Of a DNA stretch of 64,000 bases, positions 1-8,787 are shown piece by piece (the stretch's first letter is position 1; each line of letters starts with the position of its first letter). Source of the stretch: Lacticaseibacillus mingshuiensis (GTDB taxonomy: Bacteria; Bacillota; Bacilli; Lactobacillales; Lactobacillaceae); the NCBI RefSeq assembly GCF_016861785.1, contig NZ_BOLS01000006.1, forward strand, positions 89,584 through 153,583. The letters run 5' to 3'. A program made the position numbers and the translations under genes. The notes below the pieces were generated by a model, which was not told the origin of the DNA, searched no databases, and was given only the letters and a program-made list of their open reading frames with translations.

Positions 1-43
1 CAGCGCAAGCACCGTGAGCCGAGCGTGCCGAAGCAAAGAAAAA

Positions 44-71
44 GAACTGAGACAAAACGGCGTCCCAGTCC
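44..71 (-). terminator. Terminator of the pst-phoU operon
   Basis: Read on the minus strand, a 10-bp stem (GGACTGGGAC with GTCTCAGTTC, two G-U pairs) is followed by TTTTTCTTTG. It lies just beyond the phoU stop, so it probably ends the whole operon. The first 40 bases of the window hold nothing else I recognise. Confidence 0.75.
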
Positions 72-135
72 TTCTTTTGTCGCAGTGTCGGCGGCCGGGC
101 AACAACCGTCTCCGTCCTTGGCTTCACTGCTTCTA

Positions 136-813
136 TTAAAAATCATCCTCGCGCGCATTCGAATTCAGTTCCAGCAATTTGCCGGTGCGCAGGTAGAGAA
201 TCCATTCGCAGATGTTCGTCACATAGTCGCCGATGCGCTCCAAATAGGAAGAGACCAGCATGTAGTCCATCGCGCCAACGATCGTTTCAGGCTCTTCCTG
301 CATGATCTGGATACAGCGCTGATAGATCTCCTTGGAAAATGTGTTGATGCCGTGGTCTTCTTCGGCGATTTCCCGGGCCCGGTCCGCATCTTCGCGCACA
401 TAGGCATCCAGCACCTGGTCCACCATTTCTTTGACCGCCGCCGCCATGTCCGCGATCACTTTTTCGATCTCCGGCACACGGGTCTCACCCTTCACCCGGA
501 TCGTGGACTTGGCGATGGAGACTGCGTGGTCGCCCATGCGCTCAAGGTCTGAGCTGGCCTTCATGACCGTGACGATCACGCGCAGGTCGGTGGTGACCGG
601 CTGCTGAAGCGCGATCATCTCAAAGCTGCGTTTTTCGAGATCCACCTCGCGCTTGTTGATCTTCTGGTCTTCGCTGATCACTTCGCGGGCAAGTGCCTTG
701 TCATGATTGACAAACGCCTTGACGGACTTGTAGATCGCTTCATTGACCATCATGCCCATTTCCGAAAATCGGGTGTGCAATTCGTTTAGCTCGTCTTCAA
801 ACAACCGCCGCAT
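136..813 (-). CDS. phoU: PhoU phosphate signalling regulator
   Basis: This 225-residue protein has the usual PhoU length and its two repeated three-helix halves. Each half carries the metal-binding signature, seen as ERMGDHAVSIAK and ERIGDYVTNICE. In the family, PhoU sits in the cytoplasm, links the Pst transporter to the PhoR kinase and represses the regulon when phosphate is plentiful. It is the last gene of pstS-C-A-B-B-phoU. The ATG is preceded by GGAGG about nine bases away. The assignment is firm; the exact partners here are inferred. Confidence 0.96.
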   Translation of the reverse strand: MRRLFEDELNELHTRFSEMGMMVNEAIYKSVKAFVNHDKALAREVISEDQKINKREVDLEKRSFEMIALQQPVTTDLRVIVTVMKASSDLERMGDHAVSIAKSTIRVKGETRVPEIEKVIADMAAAVKEMVDQVLDAYVREDADRAREIAEEDHGINTFSKEIYQRCIQIMQEEPETIVGAMDYMLVSSYLERIGDYVTNICEWILYLRTGKLLELNSNAREDDF

Positions 814-840
814 TGTTAGGATCCTCCCTTTGTCGCGTCA

Positions 841-1605
841 TCAACCAAATCGGCCCGAGATATAGTCCTCGGTCTCTTTTTCCTTGGGGTTCAAAAAGAT
901 CTTCTTCGTGTCGTCCATCTCGATCACCTTCCCCGCCAGGAAAAAGGCCGTTTCGTCCGAGATGCGGGACGCCTGCTGCATGTTATGCGTCACTATGATT
1001 ATCGTATAGCGGTCGCGCAGTTCCAAGAGCATATTTTCGATCTGCGTGCTGGAGATCGGATCCAGCGCCGACGTTGGCTCGTCAAGCAAAATGACTTCCG
1101 GCTGAACCGCCAGCACCCGCGCGATGCAAACACGCTGCTGCTGACCGCCAGAAAGCGACAGCGCACTTTCATGCAGCTTGTCTTTGACCTCATCCCAGAT
1201 CGCCGCCTGCTTCAAACTGGTCTCAACGGCCTGATCCAAGGTCGCGCGATCCTTGACTCCGGCCAGGCGCAGCCCATAGATCACATTTTCATAAATGGAA
1301 AATGGAAACGGGTTCGGCTGCTGAAACACCATGCCAACCTTTTTGCGCAGCGCGACCACATCCTCGCCGCTCGCATAAATATCTTGGCCATCCACCTTGA
1401 TCTCGCCGCTGATATGGACGTTTGGAATCAGGTCATTCATGCGGTTGAGCAGGCGCAGGTAGGTAGACTTGCCGCACCCGGACGGCCCGATCAGCGCGGT
1501 GATCTGATTTTTTTTAAAATTCAGCGAGATGCCCTTCAACGCCTCGAAGTCGCCATATGACAAGTGGACGTCGCGGCTGGTGATCACTAATTCTTTTTTC
1601 GCCAT
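841..1605 (-). CDS. pstB: PstB phosphate ABC transporter ATPase (second copy)
   Basis: This 254-residue cytoplasmic ATPase energises phosphate import through PstC-PstA. Walker A is GPSGCGKST, the ABC signature is [13 protein letters not shown], and Walker B is [12 protein letters not shown], with the switch histidine in IVTHNMQQ. It follows another pstB by 15 bp, and the two proteins are clearly paralogous. Tandem pstB genes are known in Bacillus and many lactobacilli, so this is not unusual. A GGAG ribosome site precedes the ATG. Confidence 0.96.
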   Translation of the reverse strand: MAKKELVITSRDVHLSYGDFEALKGISLNFKKNQITALIGPSGCGKSTYLRLLNRMNDLIPNVHISGEIKVDGQDIYASGEDVVALRKKVGMVFQQPNPFPFSIYENVIYGLRLAGVKDRATLDQAVETSLKQAAIWDEVKDKLHESALSLSGGQQQRVCIARVLAVQPEVILLDEPTSALDPISSTQIENMLLELRDRYTIIIVTHNMQQASRISDETAFFLAGKVIEMDDTKKIFLNPKEKETEDYISGRFG

Positions 1606-1620
1606 CGTGGCACTCCTTTA

Positions 1621-2430
1621 TTAGCCGAAATGACCAGAGACGTAATCTTCTGTGGCCTGAATCTGCGGGCGCGTGAAGATCTTGCGCGTCTCATCGAACT
1701 CGATTGCTGTGCCGCTGTAAAAAAAGCTGGTGTAATCGCTGATACGCGCGGCCTGTTGCATGTTATGCGTCACGATGATGATCGTGTAGTGATCCTTCAG
1801 CGCGAGCAACGTGTCTTCCACCTGCGACGTCGAGATTGGATCCAACGCGGAAGCTGGCTCGTCCAGCAACAAGATATCCGGCTTCATCGCGATCGCCCGG
1901 GCGATGCAAAGACGCTGCTGCTGGCCACCAGACAAGGCGAGGCCGCTTTGGTTCAGGTCGTCTTTGACCTGGTCCCACAACGCAGCTTGCTTCAGGCTGG
2001 TCTCGACCATTTCATCGAGCACCTTCTTATTCTTCTCGCCAAACCGTCTTGGCGCAAAGGTGATGTTGTCATAGATCGACTTGGCAAACGGATTCGGACG
2101 TTGAAAAACCATCCCGATATGCCGCCGCATCTCGTAGACGTCGATCTTATCGCTATTGATGTCGAGGCCGCGGTACAGGATCTCGCCGGTGACGCGCGCC
2201 TTGTCGACCAAGTCGTTCATTCGGTTCAGCGACCGCAAAAAGGTGGACTTGCCCGACCCACTGGCGCCGATCAGTGCGGTGATCTTGTAGCGTTCAAACT
2301 GCAAGGAGGCACCGTGAATCGCTTCGTGGTCGCCATAGAAGACTTTCAGGTTCTTCGTCTCAAGCGCCAGCTCGTGCTCGGCGGGATCCAGCGGCTTGAT
2401 GTAGGTGTCTGCTAATGAATAATTTTGCAT
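1621..2430 (-). CDS. pstB: PstB phosphate ABC transporter ATPase (first copy)
   Basis: This 269-residue ATPase has Walker A GASGSGKST, signature [13 protein letters not shown] and Walker B ILLLDEPASALD, where the usual DEPT reads DEPA. It differs from the next gene by an N-terminal extension of about 15 residues. It is 8 bp downstream of pstA, with AGGAGG before its ATG. It may form homodimers or a mixed dimer with the second PstB; the sequence cannot tell which. Confidence 0.95.
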   Translation of the reverse strand: MQNYSLADTYIKPLDPAEHELALETKNLKVFYGDHEAIHGASLQFERYKITALIGASGSGKSTFLRSLNRMNDLVDKARVTGEILYRGLDINSDKIDVYEMRRHIGMVFQRPNPFAKSIYDNITFAPRRFGEKNKKVLDEMVETSLKQAALWDQVKDDLNQSGLALSGGQQQRLCIARAIAMKPDILLLDEPASALDPISTSQVEDTLLALKDHYTIIIVTHNMQQAARISDYTSFFYSGTAIEFDETRKIFTRPQIQATEDYVSGHFG

Positions 2431-2438
2431 AAGCCCTC

Positions 2439-3323
2439 CTAGGCCGCGGTCATTTTCTTGTAGATGCGGTTGCCGATGACCCGTGCCAGCACGTTGAACA
2501 ACAAGACTGCCAAGATCAAGACGGCGCTGGCCCCAGCAGAAACAGCTGCGGCGTCAGGCTGAATGCCTTCTGAGTTGATCTTCCAAATGTGCACGGCGAG
2601 CGTTTCGGCCGGCCGCAGTGGATTCAGGGGGCTCGCGATGTTGAGCGGATTCCAGTTGGTAAAATCAAGCGCCGGCGCACTTTGGCCCGCAGTATAGATC
2701 AAGGCCGCTGCCTCGCCGAATACGCGCCCGGCGCCGAGAATCATCCCGGTGATGATGCCTGGCAACGCCTCGGGAATGATCACGTGAATCACGGTCTCCC
2801 AGCGCGACAGGCCCAGGGCAAGGCCCGCCTCGCGCTGGTCAAAACTGACTTGGCGCAGCGAGTCTTCAACGTTGCGGGTCAACAGGGGCAAATTGAACAT
2901 CGTCAGCGCCAGCGCGCCGGACAAGATCGAAAAGCCGAAACCGAACTGCAGCACGAAGACCAAAAAGCCAAACAGTCCGACCACCACGGAAGGCAGCGAA
3001 CTCAGAATTTCAATGGCAGTGCGGATGATCTCCGTCAATTTGTTTTCACGGGCGTATTCCGCCAGGTAAATGCCGGCGCCCAGCGCCAAGGGCACGGAGA
3101 TCAGCATCGACAGCACCAACAGATACAAGGAGTTGAAGAGCTGAATGCCGATGCCGCCGCCTGCCTTGAAGGACTGCGACGGGGCGGTCAGAAAATGCCA
3201 TGAGATGTGCGGTAAGCCGCGGACCAAAATGTAGCCCAGCAAGCTCGCCAAAATGATCACGATGATGCCGGCGATCAAATAGAGAATCGTGGTGGCCAGC
3301 CGATCGATTTTTTTTGCATCCAT
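2439..3323 (-). CDS. pstA: PstA phosphate ABC transporter permease
   Basis: This integral membrane subunit of about 294 residues has six predicted membrane segments. The cytoplasmic coupling loop shows the EAGLALGLSRWETV pattern of binding-protein-dependent permeases. I choose the ATG at 3323, whose A is shared with the pstC stop in TGATG. A GTG one codon upstream is also possible. The overlap implies coupled translation with pstC, its heterodimer partner. Confidence 0.95.
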   Translation of the reverse strand: MDAKKIDRLATTILYLIAGIIVIILASLLGYILVRGLPHISWHFLTAPSQSFKAGGGIGIQLFNSLYLLVLSMLISVPLALGAGIYLAEYARENKLTEIIRTAIEILSSLPSVVVGLFGFLVFVLQFGFGFSILSGALALTMFNLPLLTRNVEDSLRQVSFDQREAGLALGLSRWETVIHVIIPEALPGIITGMILGAGRVFGEAAALIYTAGQSAPALDFTNWNPLNIASPLNPLRPAETLAVHIWKINSEGIQPDAAAVSAGASAVLILAVLLFNVLARVIGNRIYKKMTAA

Positions 3324-4243
3324 CACTTGATCTCCCCTTTCTTAGCGATCCAGCGAATCAGCAGGTTAAAGGCCAGCGACATCAGCAAAAGCAGCAGTGC
3401 CAGCGACCATAGCGCATTGTTTTCCAGCGACCCCATCACGGTATTGCCGATGCCAGAGGTCAACACAGACGTCAACGTCGAAGCCGGGCTGATCAAGTTG
3501 GTCGGCAGAAGCGCCGCGTTCCCGATCACCATCTGCACCGCCAGCGCTTCACCAAACGCGCGCGCCATCCCGAACACGATGCCGGTCAAGATCCCGGGCA
3601 TCGCCGCCCGCAAAACGACGCGGGAGATCGTTTGCCAGCGGGTGCCGCCCAGCGCGAGACTCGCCTCACGATAATGGCGCGGCACCGCCTTGAGCGCATC
3701 GACGGTCATCGAAGTCACAGTCGGCAAGATCATGACGAACAGCACAAACGTCCCGGCCAAAATACCAAAGCCGGTGCCGCCAAAGATATTCCGGATGAAG
3801 GGCACAACGACGGACAAGCCGATGAAACCATACACAACGGAAGGAATGCCCACCAGCAGTTCGATGACAGGCTGAAGCACCTTTTTTCCGAGGTTCGGGG
3901 CGATCTCAGTCATAAAGATCGCGGCGCCCACCGCAAACGGCGTGGCGATCACCGCCGACAACAGGGTCACGCCAAACGAACCGACGATCATCGGCAGTGC
4001 CCCCACTTGCGGCTGGCCACTGGCGTCTTTGACCGCCGGCGACCAGGTCGTCTGCGACAAGAAGCGCCAAAGGTTCACTTTGTTGGTGAAAAAGGTTGCC
4101 AGGCCGCGCGAGGCAACGAAGAAGAAGATCGCCAAGACCACCACGACGATCAGGCTGATACAAAAGAGACTGATCAGTTTCCCGCGCCGCTCGAGTTTGG
4201 CGGCGTGCGATTTTTTCAGCATCGCCTGTTGAATTGGATCCAT
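3323..4243 (-). CDS. pstC: PstC phosphate ABC transporter permease
   Basis: This permease has about 306 residues, with one N-terminal membrane anchor followed by the six-helix transporter domain and an EASLALGGTRWQT coupling loop. It pairs with PstA. Longer readings of the frame exist. AGGAGG lies six bases before the ATG at 4243 and directly abuts another ATG at 4249, so the shorter start is preferred. It begins 10 bp after the pstS stop. Confidence 0.95.
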   Translation of the reverse strand: MDPIQQAMLKKSHAAKLERRGKLISLFCISLIVVVVLAIFFFVASRGLATFFTNKVNLWRFLSQTTWSPAVKDASGQPQVGALPMIVGSFGVTLLSAVIATPFAVGAAIFMTEIAPNLGKKVLQPVIELLVGIPSVVYGFIGLSVVVPFIRNIFGGTGFGILAGTFVLFVMILPTVTSMTVDALKAVPRHYREASLALGGTRWQTISRVVLRAAMPGILTGIVFGMARAFGEALAVQMVIGNAALLPTNLISPASTLTSVLTSGIGNTVMGSLENNALWSLALLLLLMSLAFNLLIRWIAKKGEIK

Positions 4244-4253
4244 GGTCATCCTC

Positions 4254-5108
4254 CTAGTTTGCCTGCACGTTGCCATCTGCGTCGCGGGTCACGGTCATCT
4301 TGCTGATGGGAATGTAGCCCATCGCCTTGACCAGTTCCCCTTGAACCTCGTCGCTGAGCATGTAGGTCAAAAAGCGTTTCGTCAGGCCGGTCGCCTTACC
4401 CTTGGTATACATATGTTCATAGGACCAGATCGGCCAAGCGTTGGTCGTCACATTCGCGTCGGTCGGCTGCACGCCGGCCAGCGACAGTGAGCGCACCGTT
4501 TTATCGACATAAGAGAACGCGACATACGACACTGCGCCTGGCGTGCTGGCCACGATCGAGCGCACCATGCCGCTTGAGTCTTGCTCCTGCGCCGGTTTCG
4601 CCTGGCGGTCGCCCAGCACCCAGCGCTCAAAGGTTGCCCTGGTGCCGGAGCCTTGCGTGCGGTTGATGACCACGACCGGCAAGTCGTTGCCGCCAACTTG
4701 CTTCCAGTTGGTGATCTCGCCGGTGAAAAGACGCCGGAGCTGGACCACAGTCAGGTCTTTGACCCCAACGTTGCGGTTGGCGATCGGCGTGATGCCCACC
4801 ACCGCCACACGGTGATCTTGCAGCTTGCTGGCATCGATGTGCGCCTGCTGTTCGGCAAACAGATCCGAGTTGCCGATCTGGACTGCGCCTTCTTGAATCT
4901 GCGACAACCCGGTGCCACTGCCGCCGCCTTGGACATTGATGAAAACGCCGGTGTTTTCACTTTGATATTGCTCCGCCGCCGCTTCCACCAGTGGCTGCAG
5001 CGCGCTGGAGCCCACCGCCGTGATCGATTCACCGCGGCCTGCGCCACTCCCACAGGCAGTTAAGACCAGCAGGCCGCAAAGCGCCAAAAAGCCCAAAAGT
5101 TTTTTCAC
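4254..5108 (-). CDS. pstS: PstS phosphate-binding lipoprotein
   Basis: This 284-residue protein starts with a lipoprotein signal whose lipobox is LTAC, so it should be anchored outside the membrane by that cysteine. The phosphate-binding loops are recognisable: AVGSSALQPL, GGGSGTGL and NRTQGSGTR. It captures phosphate for PstCAB and heads the pst operon. The gene starts with GTG or ATG near 5108, behind a GGAGG site. The region upstream carries a PhoP-type box array, listed separately. Confidence 0.95.
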   Translation of the reverse strand: MKKLLGFLALCGLLVLTACGSGAGRGESITAVGSSALQPLVEAAAEQYQSENTGVFINVQGGGSGTGLSQIQEGAVQIGNSDLFAEQQAHIDASKLQDHRVAVVGITPIANRNVGVKDLTVVQLRRLFTGEITNWKQVGGNDLPVVVINRTQGSGTRATFERWVLGDRQAKPAQEQDSSGMVRSIVASTPGAVSYVAFSYVDKTVRSLSLAGVQPTDANVTTNAWPIWSYEHMYTKGKATGLTKRFLTYMLSDEVQGELVKAMGYIPISKMTVTRDADGNVQAN

Positions 5109-5122
5109 GTTGTATCCTCCGT

Positions 5123-5192
5123 ATTGATAACTCTGCCAATTTTATCAATATTGTGTAAATGTTCAGCGCGCTCAATGTAAAAATGCGGTAAA
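5123..5192 (-). promoter_or_regulatory. pstS promoter with phased PhoP-type boxes
   Basis: On the minus strand, TTTACC (5192-5187), TTTACA (5181-5176) and TTTACA (5159-5154) sit at offsets 0, 11 and 33. This is the 11-bp phasing of Bacillus PhoP direct repeats, with the third position degenerate. A possible -10, TAAAAT, follows at 5144-5139 without a good -35. An inverted repeat ATTGATAA/TTATCAAT (5149-5142 and 5130-5123) lies between there and the ribosome site. Confidence 0.6.
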
Positions 5193-5246
5193 TCAATCCG
5201 CGTGCCGTGTTCGCGCGCGACAATCCATCACGCGTACGGGCCAACC

Positions 5247-5305
5247 GCGACATTCATGTCGCCTGGACAAGTATCCGATTCAAGGACTCGGTTCAGGAAC
5301 CGAGT
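5247..5305. repeat. Two tight palindromes between phoR and pstS
   Basis: GCGACAT-TC-ATGTCGC at 5247-5262 and ACTCGGTTC-AG-GAACCGAGT at 5286-5305 are perfect inverted repeats with two-base centres. Neither is followed by a T run, so neither is a standard terminator. They lie after the phoR stop (minus strand) and upstream of the pstS promoter. Confidence 0.6.
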
Positions 5306-5313
5306 TCAAGCAA

Positions 5314-6966
5314 TCAGTTCACCGGTAGCGTTACCGTGAATGTCGAGCCCACGCCAAGCTGACTCTTGAGTGTGATCTCGCCGCCAAGCTGCTTGACCAT
5401 TTCTGCCACGATCGCCAGGCCAAGCCCGGTGCCGCCGTTATGCCGACTGCGGGCCTTATCGACGCGATAGAAGCGCTCGAAGATTCGCTCCTGATCATTT
5501 TCGGCGATGCCAATGCCGGTATCCTGGAAGGTCAGGATCAGCTCCGTTTCATCGGGCTGGGCACTGATGGTGACCTGCCCGCCAAGGCGATTGTAGAACA
5601 CCGCATTGTTGAGCAGATTGCGAATGACCTGCGAGAGCTTCACCGCATCCGAACGAATCGTCAGCGTCGGCGCCAACTGATTGGTGACCGTCAAGTGCTT
5701 CTCTTCGATCGGCTGGGCCAGGCTGGTGATCGCCTCGTCGATCAAGGCTTTTGGCTGCACGGCTTCAAGTGTGAGCGCCTCATTTTCAGGTCGGCTAAGG
5801 GTCAAAATATCGTTGATCAGCTGGGTCAGGCGGGTGCTTTCGTTGTAAATGATCTGCAGGAATTTGACCCGCGCTTCCTCGTCGTCCATCGCGCCATTGA
5901 GCAGTGTCTCGGCAAACCCAGTGATGGCCGTGACCGGCGTCTTCAATTCATGCGACACATTGCCGACAAAATCCAGCTGCATCCGCTCGACTTGGCGAAG
6001 GAACGTGACATCGTACAAGATCACAAGGACCTGCTGATGCTGGTCATCGGGCGCCAAGCTGATGACGTTGGCATCCACCGCTTTTTGCGTGGCGATCAGC
6101 GTGATCTCGCGGTGATGATTTTTTTGCTTGCGGAAGGTGTGCTCGATCATTCGCGCCAGCGCATATGTCTTGATATCGTCCAGATAATTATGGTGCCCCG
6201 GGGCAACGGGATGGCCGATCAACGTCCCCAGCGCCTGATTACTCAAGATCACCTGACGATCCGCATCGATCAGCATCACCCCTTGAGGCAGGTGGTCGAT
6301 CAGCCGGTCAAAACTGGCCTGCCGCAACGCGACCTTGTGCCGCAGATGCGTGACCGCAGAATTTGCTGAATTCAAGGCCTCGCCCATCGGTAAAAATGGC
6401 GAGTGCGGGGTCAAGATCAGCGGTGTGACCGGTTCCCCGTGGCGAATACGTTGAATGTTGGCCGTCATATGCGCCAGATGCTTGACCCAGTAATGATGCC
6501 GGCGCCACAGCCACAGCAAAAAGCCGCCTGCGATCAGCCAATACACAACCGTGAAGGCCCAGCCCCAAGCCGGCGCGGTGCGCCACAAACTCGCTTGCGG
6601 CTGCCACACGCCGATAAAGACCTCGCCGATGCGCCCGATGTAGACCTGTTCTTTGGTGCCGTTGACGACCACGCGATTGCCGTGGCCCGCGCGCGTGCGA
6701 TCATTATCAACGACTTTTTGCACGATGCGGTTGCGCGTTGTTTTCGCCGTCCCGTCCAGCACCGTGATCGTGGTTTTCGAATCCTCGGCAAACACCTTCG
6801 TCTGGGTCGTGTCGCCGCCCAGATCGTGCCAGGTGTCATAGACGCTTTGCAAATGAGCGGTCTGTTGATCATACAAAATGGTATCAATGCCGCGCACGAT
6901 AATGAAAAAGCCTGCGAGCGCAAGCAGGCAGACCCATATCATGCGGCGCACAAACGGTTTAGTCAT
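5314..6966 (-). CDS. phoR: PhoR-type sensor histidine kinase
   Basis: This protein has about 550 residues. It has an N-terminal membrane helix, an extracytoplasmic region and a second helix near residue 155. A HAMP/PAS-like linker, a HisKA domain with VGNVSHELKTPVTAITGF and a HATPase domain (DTGIGI, GGTGLGLAIV) follow. It phosphorylates PhoP under phosphate limitation. The frame is open farther upstream, but the ATG at 6966 has GGAGGCC before it and overlaps the phoP stop by 8 bp. The context (phoP before it, pst after it) supports the phosphate role. Confidence 0.92.
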   Translation of the reverse strand: MTKPFVRRMIWVCLLALAGFFIIVRGIDTILYDQQTAHLQSVYDTWHDLGGDTTQTKVFAEDSKTTITVLDGTAKTTRNRIVQKVVDNDRTRAGHGNRVVVNGTKEQVYIGRIGEVFIGVWQPQASLWRTAPAWGWAFTVVYWLIAGGFLLWLWRRHHYWVKHLAHMTANIQRIRHGEPVTPLILTPHSPFLPMGEALNSANSAVTHLRHKVALRQASFDRLIDHLPQGVMLIDADRQVILSNQALGTLIGHPVAPGHHNYLDDIKTYALARMIEHTFRKQKNHHREITLIATQKAVDANVISLAPDDQHQQVLVILYDVTFLRQVERMQLDFVGNVSHELKTPVTAITGFAETLLNGAMDDEEARVKFLQIIYNESTRLTQLINDILTLSRPENEALTLEAVQPKALIDEAITSLAQPIEEKHLTVTNQLAPTLTIRSDAVKLSQVIRNLLNNAVFYNRLGGQVTISAQPDETELILTFQDTGIGIAENDQERIFERFYRVDKARSRHNGGTGLGLAIVAEMVKQLGGEITLKSQLGVGSTFTVTLPVN

Positions 6967-7654
6967 TTGGGGCCTCCATTTGATAGCCAAATCCTCGCAC
7001 CGTCTTGATGTACTTCGAGTGCTTGGGATCATCTTCGATCTTATCGCGCAAATGGCTGACCTGAATGTCGACCATTCGCGTTTCGGCGGGGTACTCAAAG
7101 CCCCACACGCCATTCAACAGCGCATCGCGGGACAGAATCTTGCCCACGCGTTTGGCAAAATACACCAGTAGCTCAAATTCTTTAGGCGTGAGCTGCAGCC
7201 GCTCCCCATTTTTCGTCGCCTTATAGTTATCTGGATCGATCACCAAGGCGCCCACTGTCAGCACATTGCTGGCCGGCGCCTCTGGCTGATTCTGAACGCG
7301 CCGCTCGATCGCCTTGATGCGCGCCACGATCTCCCGCGGCGAAAAAGGCTTGGTCACATAATCATCAGCACCCAATTCGAGTCCCACGATCTTATCCGTT
7401 TCGCTGTCCTTGGCCGTCAAGATCATGATTGGCGTCGCGTCATGCGCCCCGCGCAGTTTTTTCGTCACCTCAAAGCCGTCGAGCCCGGGCAGCATCAGAT
7501 CCAAAATAATAAAGTCGAAGTGCTCTTGCAGCGCCAGACTCAGCGCCGTGTCCCCATCTTCTGCAGTGCTCACCGCATAGTGTTCTTTTTCCAAATTATA
7601 TTGCAGCAGTGTCACGATCGCAGGTTCGTCGTCGACGACAAGAATTTTTTTCAT
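6959..7654 (-). CDS. phoP: PhoP-type response regulator
   Basis: This OmpR/PhoB-family regulator of 231 residues has a receiver domain with acidic pair DD near residue 9 and phospho-acceptor Asp near 52 in FIILDLMLPG. The switch residues are ILTAKD and the conserved Lys is in VTKPF. A C-terminal winged helix ends in KYIKTVRGFGYQ. I use the ATG at 7654, seven bases after GGAGG; a TTG lies one codon upstream. That ATG shares its A with the stop of the PDZ gene. It likely binds the box array at pstS. Confidence 0.94.
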   Translation of the reverse strand: MKKILVVDDEPAIVTLLQYNLEKEHYAVSTAEDGDTALSLALQEHFDFIILDLMLPGLDGFEVTKKLRGAHDATPIMILTAKDSETDKIVGLELGADDYVTKPFSPREIVARIKAIERRVQNQPEAPASNVLTVGALVIDPDNYKATKNGERLQLTPKEFELLVYFAKRVGKILSRDALLNGVWGFEYPAETRMVDIQVSHLRDKIEDDPKHSKYIKTVRGFGYQMEAPND

Positions 7655-8721
7655 CAATTGTCCTCCGCAAATGTGATCATTCCAAGTTCATGAGGGGCGC
7701 CGGTGAAGATCGCCGTTTCGGTCAGCCGAACTGCGCCGTCGAGCCGCTGCACCCGCAACCGGCAATAAGTTGGGTGCGCCTGAAGCGCCTCGTACAGTGC
7801 GTCGCTGCTCCCCACCGGAATGTTGTTGGCCTTCAAGACGATATCCCCCGCCTGCAGGCCCATTTTGCTGGCCGGGGTGTCAGGCAAAATGGCGACCAGC
7901 CGCACCCCATCCGTTGTCTGTGAGATGTAACTGATGCCGCGTTGATCCGCCCAGCGGCAAGCCAGCGCCACAATCAGTCCCACCGCCGCCGAAATGCCCA
8001 GCGGCCAAAGACTGAGCGCCGGTTGCGCATACGCCCAGCCCGCCAGCCCCGCGACGACCGCCCCGCCGATCGCGTAGGCCTTGGTCCAAAACCGCAGCGC
8101 CTGCGTCGGCAACTGCTTGCGTGTGGTCAACGCCGCCCCCGAAATCAATGGTAAAAAGACAAAGTGCCCCGTCGGCAGCGTCACGAGCAGCGGCAACCAA
8201 TAAAACTGGCGCCGCGTATACGACGCAATGCGGGCGCCGCGCCGGCCGTCCTTGATCTTCGGGACATCGATTGCCGGTGCCATGAGCCAAAGCAACAGCG
8301 CCTCAGCCGCAAACACCAACGCGACCAGCGCTAGACTACCAGCCGCCCAGTGACCAACGGCAGGCACCGCGAGCCAGGACCATGGCAACCAGCGCGCCGC
8401 AGCCCAAGCGGCAATGCCGGCAAACGCGAGGAGCCAAGGGCCAAACCCGAGGCCCGCCAGCAGAAACGCCGCGCCATCCAGAGCGGTGAACCAAGCCAAA
8501 ACGGCGATCGGCAGGTGCACATGCAAGAGCCATAAACCAAGCGAGATCACCAGACTGGCCAGCACCCCGCCGATCAACCCGGCCCAAAACAGGGTCCAAT
8601 GCTGATCGATCGCCATTTTGAACAGTCGTCTTTCATGATGGATCCGGCGCCAGCGCCAAAACCACACCCCTGCCAGCGCCAACAACGTGATCGGCCCCAG
8701 CAACGTGGCGAACAATCGCAT
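7654..8721 (-). CDS. Multi-pass membrane protein with C-terminal PDZ domain
   Basis: This protein has about 355 residues, with roughly seven to eight hydrophobic segments over the first 270 and a cytoplasmic PDZ domain at the end (ILPDTPASKMGLQAGDIVLKANN). The architecture resembles MinJ-type topology proteins of Firmicutes, but I cannot assign that function from sequence. The ATG at 8721 is chosen because GAAGGGG lies eight bases upstream; two earlier in-frame ATGs are worse placed. Its stop overlaps the phoP start (TGATG), so it is the first gene of a phoPR transcript and is probably coupled to it. Confidence 0.85.
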   Translation of the reverse strand: MRLFATLLGPITLLALAGVWFWRWRRIHHERRLFKMAIDQHWTLFWAGLIGGVLASLVISLGLWLLHVHLPIAVLAWFTALDGAAFLLAGLGFGPWLLAFAGIAAWAAARWLPWSWLAVPAVGHWAAGSLALVALVFAAEALLLWLMAPAIDVPKIKDGRRGARIASYTRRQFYWLPLLVTLPTGHFVFLPLISGAALTTRKQLPTQALRFWTKAYAIGGAVVAGLAGWAYAQPALSLWPLGISAAVGLIVALACRWADQRGISYISQTTDGVRLVAILPDTPASKMGLQAGDIVLKANNIPVGSSDALYEALQAHPTYCRLRVQRLDGAVRLTETAIFTGAPHELGMITFAEDN

Positions 8722-8750
8722 CCCCATCGCCCCTTCCATTCGTTATCTTC

Positions 8751-8759
8751 AGTATAGCA
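8751..8759 (-). promoter_or_regulatory. Extended -10 promoter of the PDZ-phoP-phoR operon
   Basis: The minus strand reads CATGCTATACTGA: TG, one base, then TATACT. No good -35 is visible. The same block occurs before ftsE and the rodZ-like gene. Confidence 0.65.
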
Positions 8760-8787
8760 TGGATGCAAGAGAATATGAAAAGTAACA

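Noticed and set aside
1..2430. Two pstB genes as a novel duplication
   Set aside because: Tandem pstB copies are known in Bacillus and many lactobacilli.
5314..7113. Longer phoR reading starting at 7113
   Set aside because: The first 49 codons lie in another frame of phoP, do not resemble a kinase N-terminus, and the ATG at 6966 has GGAGGCC.
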